This document shows, piece by piece, positions 22,715-29,744 of a DNA stretch of 37,151 nucleotides. The notes under the pieces are model-generated. The model was not told the DNA's origin. It saw only the letters and a list, made by a program, of their open reading frames with translations, and did not search any database. Position 1 is the first letter of the stretch. Each line of letters opens with the position of its first letter. Source of the stretch: Chloroflexota bacterium (GTDB taxonomy: Bacteria > Chloroflexota > Anaerolineae > Promineifilales > Promineifilaceae). The stretch is taken from assembly GCA_013112725.1 (NCBI GenBank), contig JABFFZ010000055.1:1-37151 (forward strand), given 5' to 3'. The position numbers and the translations under genes were made by a program.

Positions 22715-23320
22715 GTCTTCTAAATGACTTGTATCATTCAGGCGCGTCAGATACGCACCATGATCCGTAACTTCGATAATGCTCAGGCCGGTGTTGCCGC
22801 GCAGGGAGAAACGGCCGTACTCCGTCCCATTCAGCCCGATCACCTCGCGGATAAGGGTATGCAACGTGCCGCCATGAGAGACAATGGCCACCATCTGGCC
22901 TTTGTAGGCGGTTAACACGTTTTCATAGGCGGTCAGGGCGCGGGTGCGCAGTTCGGGGAACGCTTCGCCGTTGGGTGGGTTAACCAGGCCACGCGGCGAC
23001 TGCGCCCACAATTCAGGGAAGCGGGCGCGAACTTCATCGGTGGTCAGTCCGCTAAAGTCACCCACGTGCCGCTCTCGCCAGAGCGGGTCGAAAACGGGTT
23101 GTATGTTGTGGGGGGTGGCGATGGTCACGGCCGTTTGCACACACCGCTGCAAATCACTACTGACAATGACTTCAATCGGCCAGCTTGCCAGCCGTTTGGC
23201 CAGGGCATTGGCCTGCTGCTGACCGGTCTCGTTCAGCGGAATGTCGGCGTGTCCCTGCCATCGCTGAGCCTCGTTCCAATCAGTCACGCCGTGCCGAATA
23301 AGCAGCAAAGTTGTCGTCAT
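22691..23320 (-). CDS. Histidine phosphatase family protein (phosphoglycerate mutase-like)
   Basis: A 209-residue protein with the RHG catalytic motif in LLIRHGVTDWNEAQRWQGH (phospho-acceptor His10), a second Arg in SSDLQRCVQTA, the acid WRERHVGDFSG and the closing IVSHGGTLHTLI. It removes phosphate from small molecules or proteins; the substrate class cannot be told. GAAGGA lies 7 bases before ATG 23320. The final DEIGRLRD and the stop codon are encoded by the GAGATTGG array, so the natural C-terminus has been extended or replaced by repeat sequence; the catalytic core is not affected. Confidence 0.92.
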   Translation of the reverse strand: MTTTLLLIRHGVTDWNEAQRWQGHADIPLNETGQQQANALAKRLASWPIEVIVSSDLQRCVQTAVTIATPHNIQPVFDPLWRERHVGDFSGLTTDEVRARFPELWAQSPRGLVNPPNGEAFPELRTRALTAYENVLTAYKGQMVAIVSHGGTLHTLIREVIGLNGTEYGRFSLRGNTGLSIIEVTDHGAYLTRLNDTSHLEDEIGRLRD

Positions 23321-23344
23321 ACAAATTCCTTCTCACCAGGCAAT

Positions 23345-23373
23345 GATGCGTGAAGTTTCTCTGGTCACGCATC
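23345..23373. repeat. ACGCATCAC word foldback
   Basis: GATGCGTGA (23345-23353) pairs with TCACGCATC (23365-23373), and one more word follows. It lies 14 bases beyond the stop codon of the TraB gene. The same words end the hybrid kinase gene at 1208. Confidence 0.65.
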
Positions 23374-23387
23374 ACGCATCACATCTG

Positions 23388-24608
23388 TTAAAACAAGTTG
23401 CGAATAATCTCACTGGCCCCCAAAAAATTGCCGATCAAATTACCAATGGTTGTAAAAATAAAAACCAGCATCACCCGCAGCAGCCGGTTTTGCCACCAGA
23501 GTTTGGGTTGGGTCACATCATCACCCACCGTCTGCAACTGCTTCACCGTCGGCGGGCGTACATACACCTGGGCCAGCGCCGCAATATACCCCACGCCAAT
23601 CAGCGGATTTAGCGTAGCATAGGGGGCCGTGAAAAAAGCCACCAGAACCGTCACAGGGTGCCCATAGGCGGCAATGGCCCCCACCGCCGACAAGATCATG
23701 CCCGCCAGAATCCAATAGGCCAGATTTTGGCCAAAGGCTGCTGCCCCCTGCGTTACGCCAATATACCCCAGCATCAACACCATCAGCAGTGGCAGCCCCC
23801 AGCCAATAATCGTGCCGGTTTTGGAAGGTGGTGGAATCGTTTCCAGCGGCGCTAAATCCTGGCGTTGGTTGGCTGCCAGTGATTGGCGGATGCCCTGCAT
23901 ATGCCCTGCGCCAACCACCGCTACCACCTTTTGCCCCTCGACCGCCAATATCTTTTGTGTGATGTAGGTGTCTCGCTCGTCAATAAGGACGGTCTTGAGT
24001 TTGGGCATGAAGCGGCCCAACTCCTGCATCAACTCCGTCAGTACGTCGGTCTGGCGCAGTTCGGCCAGTTGTTCCTCAGAGATTTCTTGCCCCTCCATCA
24101 TGCCCGTCAGGCCGGCGCTGAGCAGTTTGCTCTTTTCCCAGAAGGACATGCCATTCCAGGCGCGGCGCAGGGTGATGCGCACATCACGATCCACCAGTTC
24201 CACGGGGATGCCCATTTCCTGGGCCACTTTGGTGGCTTCCAGCAGTTCCGTGCCGGGGGCCACACCCAGCTTTTGCCCCAACCGCTTCTGGTAGGAGGAG
24301 AGCATCAGGTTGATGATGAGGGTCATCATCTGTTTCTGGCGAATGACCTGGCGCAGGTCGAGGGATTCCCATTTGCGTTGGTTGGCGAGGGTTTGGTAGC
24401 GCTGTTCGTCCAGTTCCACGCAGACCACGTCTGGCTGTTCGCGTTCAATCACCTGGCGCACCAGGTCGGTGGATTCCTGGGAGATGTGGGCGGTGCCGAC
24501 GATGATAAAGGTACGGCCTGAAGCCGCTGCATGGCTGCCATGCCATTCGCCGTCTACCTCTACCACAGCCACATCCGATGAGTAACTTTCTGTTGTTGGT
24601 TCGGTCAT
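23388..24608 (-). CDS. TraB/GumN-family membrane protein
   Basis: A 406-residue TraB-family protein. The soluble part has the family motifs FIIVGTAHISQESTDLV (His41), VCVELDEQRY (Glu and Asp-Arg) and VVGAGHMQGI, which resemble the metal-binding sites of the Tiki/TraB/EreA superfamily. Four hydrophobic helices lie between about 285 and 400. In Enterococcus TraB reduces pheromone peptide activity, and the related Tiki proteins are metallopeptidases; the bacterial long form seen here has no settled role. AGGAG lies just before ATG. The protein may cleave or bind peptides at the membrane, which is inference. Confidence 0.88.
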   Translation of the reverse strand: MTEPTTESYSSDVAVVEVDGEWHGSHAAASGRTFIIVGTAHISQESTDLVRQVIEREQPDVVCVELDEQRYQTLANQRKWESLDLRQVIRQKQMMTLIINLMLSSYQKRLGQKLGVAPGTELLEATKVAQEMGIPVELVDRDVRITLRRAWNGMSFWEKSKLLSAGLTGMMEGQEISEEQLAELRQTDVLTELMQELGRFMPKLKTVLIDERDTYITQKILAVEGQKVVAVVGAGHMQGIRQSLAANQRQDLAPLETIPPPSKTGTIIGWGLPLLMVLMLGYIGVTQGAAAFGQNLAYWILAGMILSAVGAIAAYGHPVTVLVAFFTAPYATLNPLIGVGYIAALAQVYVRPPTVKQLQTVGDDVTQPKLWWQNRLLRVMLVFIFTTIGNLIGNFLGASEIIRNLF

Positions 24609-24884
24609 AATCTCCTGCTGTACAAATAAGTTCTTTGGTATTATCCTGCAAATCCTGATTTTTACACGCGCGTTAGACGGTTCATAAGAGTTTTCTTGTT
24701 TCCTTAGGGGTGCTGCGCCTGCCCGGTGTCGTTTGTGTATAATCAGGCGCTTGAATCCACCGGGGAAAGGCCTGACACTATGAACCCCAGAGCATCTTAA
24801 AAATGCAAAGTAATTAAGTAATTGAGTAATTACTCAATTACCCAATTACCCAATTACCCAATTACAAATACAGGAGTAATTTAC
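24609..24884. other. Divergent spacer with promoter and word array
   Basis: Contains the TATAAT box at 24738 and an AATTGGGT-type array at 24811-24866 (AATTGAGTAATTACTCAATT, then four ACCCAATT words). The array precedes the ribosome site of the dehydrogenase. I see nothing else in it. Confidence 0.6.
24738..24743 (+). promoter_or_regulatory. Likely -10 box TATAAT with TGTG extension
   Basis: TGTGTATAAT is an extended -10 type sequence, 142 bases before the nucleotide-sugar dehydrogenase start. The -35 region is weak. Confidence 0.45.
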
Positions 24885-26324
24885 ATGAAAATTATCGTTG
24901 TCGGCACAGGTTTTGTCGGTTTACCGCACGCCGCCATCCTGGCGGAAGCGGGGCATGAGGTGTACGCCTATGACATTGACCCCAAAAAGATCGCCGCCTA
25001 TGAAAGCGGCGATCGGGCACAGATAGAGTATTACGTGAACGAACCGGGATTGTATGAGGCCATTCAAGAGACACACGGCCGTTACCTTTTCTTCACCAGT
25101 AACATCAGCCAGGTCATTGACGAGACCGATGTCCTCTTTATGTGCATCAACACCCCGCCCAACCGGGATGGCTCTACCGACCTGAGCTACTATCTGAAGG
25201 CAGCCAATGATGTGGGTGAATTGTTAGCCAACCGGCCCACTAAAAACCGGGTGGTATTGGTCAACAAAAGCACTGTGCCCATCGGCACCGCCCGTCTGTT
25301 AGAGCGGGTGCTGGCCGAACATGGCGTGGAAAATTTCGGCGTCGCTTCCAACCCGGAATTTCTGGCGCAGGGCAACGCCATTGACGGTTCCCGCCGTCCC
25401 GACCGGGTGGTTATTGGCGCGGATACGCCGGAAGATTTCCAGATTTTGCGCCGGGTGTATTCCCAATTTGTCAACCATGTGCGTATCAAGTATGTGGAAA
25501 CGACGCCGGAAACGGCCGAAGCCATCAAATATATGGGCAACACCCTGCTGCTCACCTACATCTCCTTCTGGAATGGCGTGGGGGCGCGGGTGGCGGAAAA
25601 CTTGCCCAATGTGCGCATGGAAGATTTGAAGATCGGGGTAACGGCCGACGGCCGTATCAGCACCTGGGGTTCTTACGTCAGTAATGGCGCGGGCGGCAGT
25701 TGTTTTGGCAAAGACATCCAATCCCTCATCTACCAGCTCAACCAGGCCGGCTGCTCCACCGACCTGCTGCAAGCGGTCTACAACATCAACGAATACCAGA
25801 AAACCTACCTGGTTGACCGCGCCGTGCATGAAGCCCGCTTCAACTTCAACCAGAAGACGGTGGCCCTGCTGGGGCTGGCCTTCAAAAAACGCACCAACGA
25901 CATGCGCGATTCGGCCGCCCTGAAAGCGGTGGAATCGCTGCTGAGCAAAGGCGTCAAGGAAATCCGCGCCTATGACCCGCTGGCGATGCAGGCGGCGCAA
26001 GAGTATTGGTTCAACCCGGAAAAGAACCACCTCTTTGAGCGCATTACCTACCACGAGACGGTGCAAGACGCGCTCAAAGGCAGCGATGCCGTGTTTATCT
26101 CCACCGACTGGGAGGAGTTTCGCGGCCTCTCCCGTACCATTGAAAAAGCCGTGCAACCACCCTATCTGGTTATTGACGGCCGTCGCATGATCCCCGACTA
26201 CATGACCCTGGTAGACAAAGGGTATGACGTCCTGGCCGTTGGCGGCCCCCTGCTGCGCAAAGAAACCGCCGCTGCCCCCTCACCCAACGGCCTCTCCCCC
26301 CAGGCCGTCCCCCAAAAGGCGTAA
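24885..26324 (+). CDS. UDP-glucose/GDP-mannose dehydrogenase family protein
   Basis: A 479-residue NAD-dependent dehydrogenase that oxidises a nucleotide sugar to the uronic acid in two steps. NAD-binding GTGFVG is at residues 7-12, followed by CINTPP, KSTVPIGT, SNPEFLAQGNA, AEAIKYMGNT (Lys215) and the catalytic Cys273 in GGSCFGKD, then LGLAFKKRTNDMRDS. All catalytic residues are present. AGGAG lies 9 bases before ATG 24885, and the N-terminal GxGxxG fold demands this start rather than the frame's earlier opening at 24822. The product feeds surface polysaccharide synthesis, in line with the glycosyltransferase and acyltransferase 7 kb away. The C-terminal 20 residues are Pro/Ala-rich and probably disordered. 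Confidence 0.93.
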   Translation: MKIIVVGTGFVGLPHAAILAEAGHEVYAYDIDPKKIAAYESGDRAQIEYYVNEPGLYEAIQETHGRYLFFTSNISQVIDETDVLFMCINTPPNRDGSTDLSYYLKAANDVGELLANRPTKNRVVLVNKSTVPIGTARLLERVLAEHGVENFGVASNPEFLAQGNAIDGSRRPDRVVIGADTPEDFQILRRVYSQFVNHVRIKYVETTPETAEAIKYMGNTLLLTYISFWNGVGARVAENLPNVRMEDLKIGVTADGRISTWGSYVSNGAGGSCFGKDIQSLIYQLNQAGCSTDLLQAVYNINEYQKTYLVDRAVHEARFNFNQKTVALLGLAFKKRTNDMRDSAALKAVESLLSKGVKEIRAYDPLAMQAAQEYWFNPEKNHLFERITYHETVQDALKGSDAVFISTDWEEFRGLSRTIEKAVQPPYLVIDGRRMIPDYMTLVDKGYDVLAVGGPLLRKETAAAPSPNGLSPQAVPQKA

Positions 26325-26333
26325 ACTGACCGC

Positions 26334-26367
26334 AAACCTGACAGGTCTCAGAAGACCTGTCAGGTTT
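26334..26367 (+). terminator. Terminator of the dehydrogenase gene, CCTGACAGG family
   Basis: A perfect 15-bp stem (26334-26348 with 26353-26367) with loop CAGA, followed by a T-rich run. Its word CCTGACAGGTCT is the same as in the 88-bp elements at 14729 and 31225. Confidence 0.9.
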
Positions 26368-26440
26368 TCTTCCCTCATCCACTGCCCCATCTCCCCATTT
26401 AAGGTATCATAGCGCCAACCATTCACCAGGAGACAACGCC

Positions 26441-29293
26441 ATGAGCCTGCCTGCTTTGCCCGCTTTGCGTGACCTGCTTAACCAACATTTCAACGACGCC
26501 GAACTGCGCCAGCTTACCTTTGACCTGGGCATCGAATACGAAAACCTGCCCGGCCCAAAGACCCGCATCGGCAAGTCCCAGGCGCTGGTGGAGTATTGTT
26601 TGCGTCACGGCCGTTTGCCAGACCTCATCACCCGCTGCCAGACCCTACGCCCCCATGTCGCCTGGGCTGACGCCGCCGCCCTGCTCACCGGCGGCCCGCT
26701 GCCCCAGCCCTGGCAGCGGTACTACCAGCAGATCATTGACGAAAACACCGGCCCCCGCTACCAGCTAGACCGCCGCTTCGTCCGCCTGACCCTGCTGCTC
26801 GATCAGGGCCAGGACAACCCCATCCGCTACATCCCCGATGCCAGACGTCCCGAATATGACGACCTGGGCCGCCTGCTCGAAGAAGTCAAAGACGAAGACC
26901 GCATCCTGGTGCTGCTGGGCAAACCCGGCGGCGGCAAAACCACCCTCCTGCGCCGCCTACAACTGGAACACGCCCAGGCCGCCCAGGGTGGTCAGGCCAC
27001 CGTTCCCTTTTTCCTGCCGCTCAACGCCTACCGCAGCGAGACGCCCGGCCAGCCGCCGCCCGCCCCGCTGGAGTGGCTGGCGCTGGAATGGCACGCCCGC
27101 CACCCCAACCTGCCCGATTTCCACACCATCTTTCACGAGGGCCAATTCCTGCTGCTGCTGGACGGCCTGAACGAAATACCCCACCGCGACAAAACCGACT
27201 ACCTGGAACGCATCGGCCAGTGGCAGCTTTTTTTGCAGCGTGCTTACCATCACAATAACATCATCCTCTTTAGCTGCCGCAGCCTGGACTACAGCAGCTT
27301 TCTCAGCAGTGAAGCCGCTCCGGTGCGCCAGATTGATTTACAGCCCCTTACCCCACCCCAGATCCAAGAGTTCCTGGAAGATCACCTGGGCAACGGCGCG
27401 GCCGCTGTCTGGCCGCAGATAGAACACGACAGCGAACGGCTGGAACTGTTCGCCACCCCCTTCTTTTTGCGCCTGCTGGTAGAGCAGGTGCAGGCTGACC
27501 CCCACGGACAGATGCCCGACGGCCAGGCGGCCCTGCTCACCGGCTTCGTCCGCCGCGCCGTGGCCCGCGAAGTGGCCCACAGCCACCGCCTCTTTAAGCC
27601 TGGTGTGCTGCTCAGCGAAGATGATCTGTTGCAGGTGAGCTCAAGCGCGTGGGCTACCCCGACCGATCTCCCCACCGAAGGGCCGCTGTTTTCCCGGCTG
27701 GCCGCGCTGGCCTACGCCATGCAAATCGGCCGGCCAGGCTACGAACGCGGCACGGTGCGCCGGGAAGAGAAAGACGCTCACCAACTGCTCGACCATCCCC
27801 AGGCCGCCGATATTCTGGCCGCCGGCTACATGTTGAACCTGCTGGAAAAAGATATACGCAGCCGCACCATCACCTTTTACCACCAGTTGTGGCAGGAATA
27901 CTTTGCCGCCCGCGTGTTGGCTACCGCGCCGCAGCCCAACCTGGTATCTGTGCCCTGGCAGGCCGACCAGATGAAAAAGCCATTGGCCGAACCATTGGCC
28001 GAATGGCTAGACCGCGCCGATATCAGCGACCGGTTGCCTGACGCCCCCACCACCGGCTGGGAGGAAACAACCGTGCTGGCGGCAGCCATGACGGCCAACC
28101 CGGCCCCATTGGTGCGTGACCTGATCCACAGGAACCTGCCCCTGGCCGTCCGCTGCGCCGCCGCCCCAGAAGTGAAAAACAAACTCCCGGCGGAACTGAT
28201 AGCCGAATTGCAACAGGCGTTATTGACCCACGTGGGCGTAGACCGCGCCGACCTGCGGGCGCGCATTGCCGCCGCCCGCGCCCTGGCCGACCTAGGCGAC
28301 CCCCGCTTTATCCGGCAGATGGGGCCGCATGGCCCCTACCTCCGTCCGCCCCTTGTTTCCGTGCCCGGCGGTGTGTATATGATTGGCGATGATGGCAGCC
28401 AGTATGACGATGAAAAACCGGCGCATACGGTAGAAGTGACCGCTTTGGCCATGGGCGTGTTCCCCGTCACCAACGCCGAATACCGCCTCTTTTGGGAAGC
28501 GGGTGGTTATAAAACAGAGCAGTGGTGGCAAACGGAAGCCGCCCGCGCCTGGTTAAAGGGGGAATTGAGTAATGAGGGGGTAAAACAACTATACCGCGAA
28601 CGGCAGCAATATCTTCAAGGTTTTTCAGAAGATGTGATACGCGCCCAAAAAACGTCTCCCGAACAGGTAGAGTTTTGGTTGTGGCAAAGAAACGCTACTT
28701 TTGAGCAGTTAGACCAGTACGTTGATAAATGGTATCGAATGGGGGAAAAATTCGATCAGCCGCTTTACTGGTATGACAGCAACTTTAACCATGCCGCCCA
28801 ACCGGTTGTGGGCGTTTGCTGGTTTGAAGCGCAGGCGTACTGCGCCTGGCTTTCGGCGCAAACGGGCGAACGGTACACGCTGCCCACGGAAGCGGAATGG
28901 GAAGCGGCGGCGCGGGGACCACACGGCCGTGCCTACCCCTACGGCCCCACCTTTGACCCCGCCCGCAGTAACACCTTTGAAACCCACGTCCGCCGCACCA
29001 CACCGGTGGGCGTTTTCCCCGGCGGCCGTACCCCGGATGGCGGCATTGCCGATCTCAGCGGCAACGTCTGGGAGTGGACGTCCAGCCAGTACCAGCCGTA
29101 TCCCTATAATGCTGCTGACGGCCGTGAAGACTCCGAAGGCGATGCCCGGCGCGTGCTGCGTGGCGGCTCGTGGTTCAACTTCCAGAACCTTGCGCGCGCG
29201 GCCGCCCGCCTCAACCTCACCCCAGACAACCGCTCCAACTATGTCGGTTTCCGGGTGGTGGTGCGTCGTCCCCCATCTCATCCTGATCACTGA
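26441..29293 (+). CDS. EAD-like/NACHT NTPase with C-terminal FGE-fold (C-type-lectin-like) domain
   Basis: A 950-residue NLR-like protein. Residues 5-75 (LRDLLNQHFNDAELRQL, then LPGPKTRIGKSQALVEY and HGRLPDLI) resemble the effector-associated death-like adaptor domains (EAD) of bacterial conflict systems. The NACHT core has Walker A GKPGGGKT (Lys166) and Walker B LLLLDGLNEIP (Asp241), then a helical region with FYHQLWQEYFAARVL. From about 640 an FGE-sulfatase (SUMF1-like) fold begins (VPGGVYMIGDDG, PVTNAEY, LPTEAEWEAAARGP, LSGNVWEWT). The copper/catalytic Cys pair of true formylglycine enzymes is absent, so it probably binds ligands. Residues 908-938 look like a retroelement-diversified region. 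The start has GGAG 8 bases before ATG. Confidence 0.9.
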   Translation: MSLPALPALRDLLNQHFNDAELRQLTFDLGIEYENLPGPKTRIGKSQALVEYCLRHGRLPDLITRCQTLRPHVAWADAAALLTGGPLPQPWQRYYQQIIDENTGPRYQLDRRFVRLTLLLDQGQDNPIRYIPDARRPEYDDLGRLLEEVKDEDRILVLLGKPGGGKTTLLRRLQLEHAQAAQGGQATVPFFLPLNAYRSETPGQPPPAPLEWLALEWHARHPNLPDFHTIFHEGQFLLLLDGLNEIPHRDKTDYLERIGQWQLFLQRAYHHNNIILFSCRSLDYSSFLSSEAAPVRQIDLQPLTPPQIQEFLEDHLGNGAAAVWPQIEHDSERLELFATPFFLRLLVEQVQADPHGQMPDGQAALLTGFVRRAVAREVAHSHRLFKPGVLLSEDDLLQVSSSAWATPTDLPTEGPLFSRLAALAYAMQIGRPGYERGTVRREEKDAHQLLDHPQAADILAAGYMLNLLEKDIRSRTITFYHQLWQEYFAARVLATAPQPNLVSVPWQADQMKKPLAEPLAEWLDRADISDRLPDAPTTGWEETTVLAAAMTANPAPLVRDLIHRNLPLAVRCAAAPEVKNKLPAELIAELQQALLTHVGVDRADLRARIAAARALADLGDPRFIRQMGPHGPYLRPPLVSVPGGVYMIGDDGSQYDDEKPAHTVEVTALAMGVFPVTNAEYRLFWEAGGYKTEQWWQTEAARAWLKGELSNEGVKQLYRERQQYLQGFSEDVIRAQKTSPEQVEFWLWQRNATFEQLDQYVDKWYRMGEKFDQPLYWYDSNFNHAAQPVVGVCWFEAQAYCAWLSAQTGERYTLPTEAEWEAAARGPHGRAYPYGPTFDPARSNTFETHVRRTTPVGVFPGGRTPDGGIADLSGNVWEWTSSQYQPYPYNAADGREDSEGDARRVLRGGSWFNFQNLARAAARLNLTPDNRSNYVGFRVVVRRPPSHPDH
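29150..29260 (+). other. Putative diversity-generating retroelement variable region
   Basis: The tip after RVLRGGSW (Trp911) reads FNFQNLARAAARLNL then TPDNRSNYVGFR. Eight positions (Phe912 TTC, Phe914 TTC, Leu917 CTT, Leu924 CTC, Leu926 CTC, Thr927 ACC, Ser932 TCC, Tyr934 TAT) are NNY codons lying among AAC codons for Asn913, Asn916, Asn925, Asn930 and Asn933. This is what adenine-directed mutagenesis of AAY codons yields. The 3' end is GC-rich and followed by hairpins. No reverse transcriptase or template repeat is in the window. Confidence 0.55.
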
Positions 29294-29302
29294 TCTCTGC
29301 TC

Positions 29303-29386
29303 TTGGCGGGCGTAGCGGTAGCGAAGTCCCGCCAACGCTGCGCCAGCAGCGCCAATCTCGCGCCCCATGGGGCGCGAGATCGCTGC
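29303..29386. terminator. Two hairpins downstream of the NACHT-FGE gene
   Basis: First TTGGCGGG (29303-29310) with CCCGCCAA (29328-29335). Then a perfect 26-bp palindrome at 29355-29380 (half-site ATCTCGCGCCCCA), extended by GCAGCG/CGCTGC pairing (29346-29351 with 29381-29386) and followed by AAAAATTTT. It is a likely terminator, and a hairpin in this place is also a known feature after diversity-generating variable regions. Confidence 0.65.
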
Positions 29387-29408
29387 AAAAATTTTCAAAC
29401 AACCTGCC

Positions 29409-29568
29409 GTAGGGGCGGGACGGCGCGGTGAGGCGGTGGGTAAGACGTGTGGCCTGGTCTCCGCGCCGTCTCGCCCCGTTCCGCCCACCCCGCCCAAAAC
29501 GGGCGAGACGGGCGGGAACAAACGTTTGGGTGAACCCGCCAGGTATCGCCCGCCCGTCCCGCCCCTAC
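29409..29568. repeat. GTAGGGGCGGGACGG foldback element, unit 1
   Basis: Terminal inverted repeat GTAGGGGCGGGACGG at 29409-29423 and its complement at 29554-29568. The first 69 bases (29409-29477) are identical to 29583-29651 in unit 2. No ORF inside is supported. Confidence 0.85.
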
Positions 29569-29582
29569 CAGGGGCGATCAAC

Positions 29583-29744
29583 GTAGGGGCGGGACGGCGC
29601 GGTGAGGCGGTGGGTAAGACGTGTGGCCTGGTCTCCGCGCCGTCTCGCCCCATGCGCGGTAAAATGGTGGGAAAACGGGGCGAGACGGACGGGAATGACG
29701 TTTTGAGGTACCCGCCAGGCCCCACCCGCCCGTCCCGCCCTTAC
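29583..29744. repeat. GTAGGGGCGGGACGG foldback element, unit 2
   Basis: The same structure as unit 1 after a 14-base spacer; its right end (29730-29744, one change) covers the TAA stop codon of the cystathionine beta-synthase gene. The two units form a tandem pair that looks like a recent duplication. Confidence 0.85.

Noticed and set aside
25299..26156. A 285-codon minus-strand frame inside the nucleotide-sugar dehydrogenase gene
   Set aside because: The dehydrogenase is complete with its catalytic Cys; the antisense frame has no ribosome site or motif.
28300..29293. A true formylglycine-generating enzyme
   Set aside because: The catalytic Cys residues near the C-terminus are absent, and the segment is fused to an NTPase.
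29303..29386. DGR template repeat next to the variable region
   Set aside because: The downstream sequence does not resemble the variable region, so no template is present here.
28709..29725. A 338-codon minus-strand open frame
   Set aside because: It is antisense to the FGE domain and continues through the GTAGGGGCGGG elements; its protein repeats PRRPAPT-type text from the duplicated DNA and has no fold signature.
29409..29744. CRISPR-like direct repeats
   Set aside because: There are only two long units with internal inverted repeats and no regular short repeat-spacer pattern; no cas gene is present.
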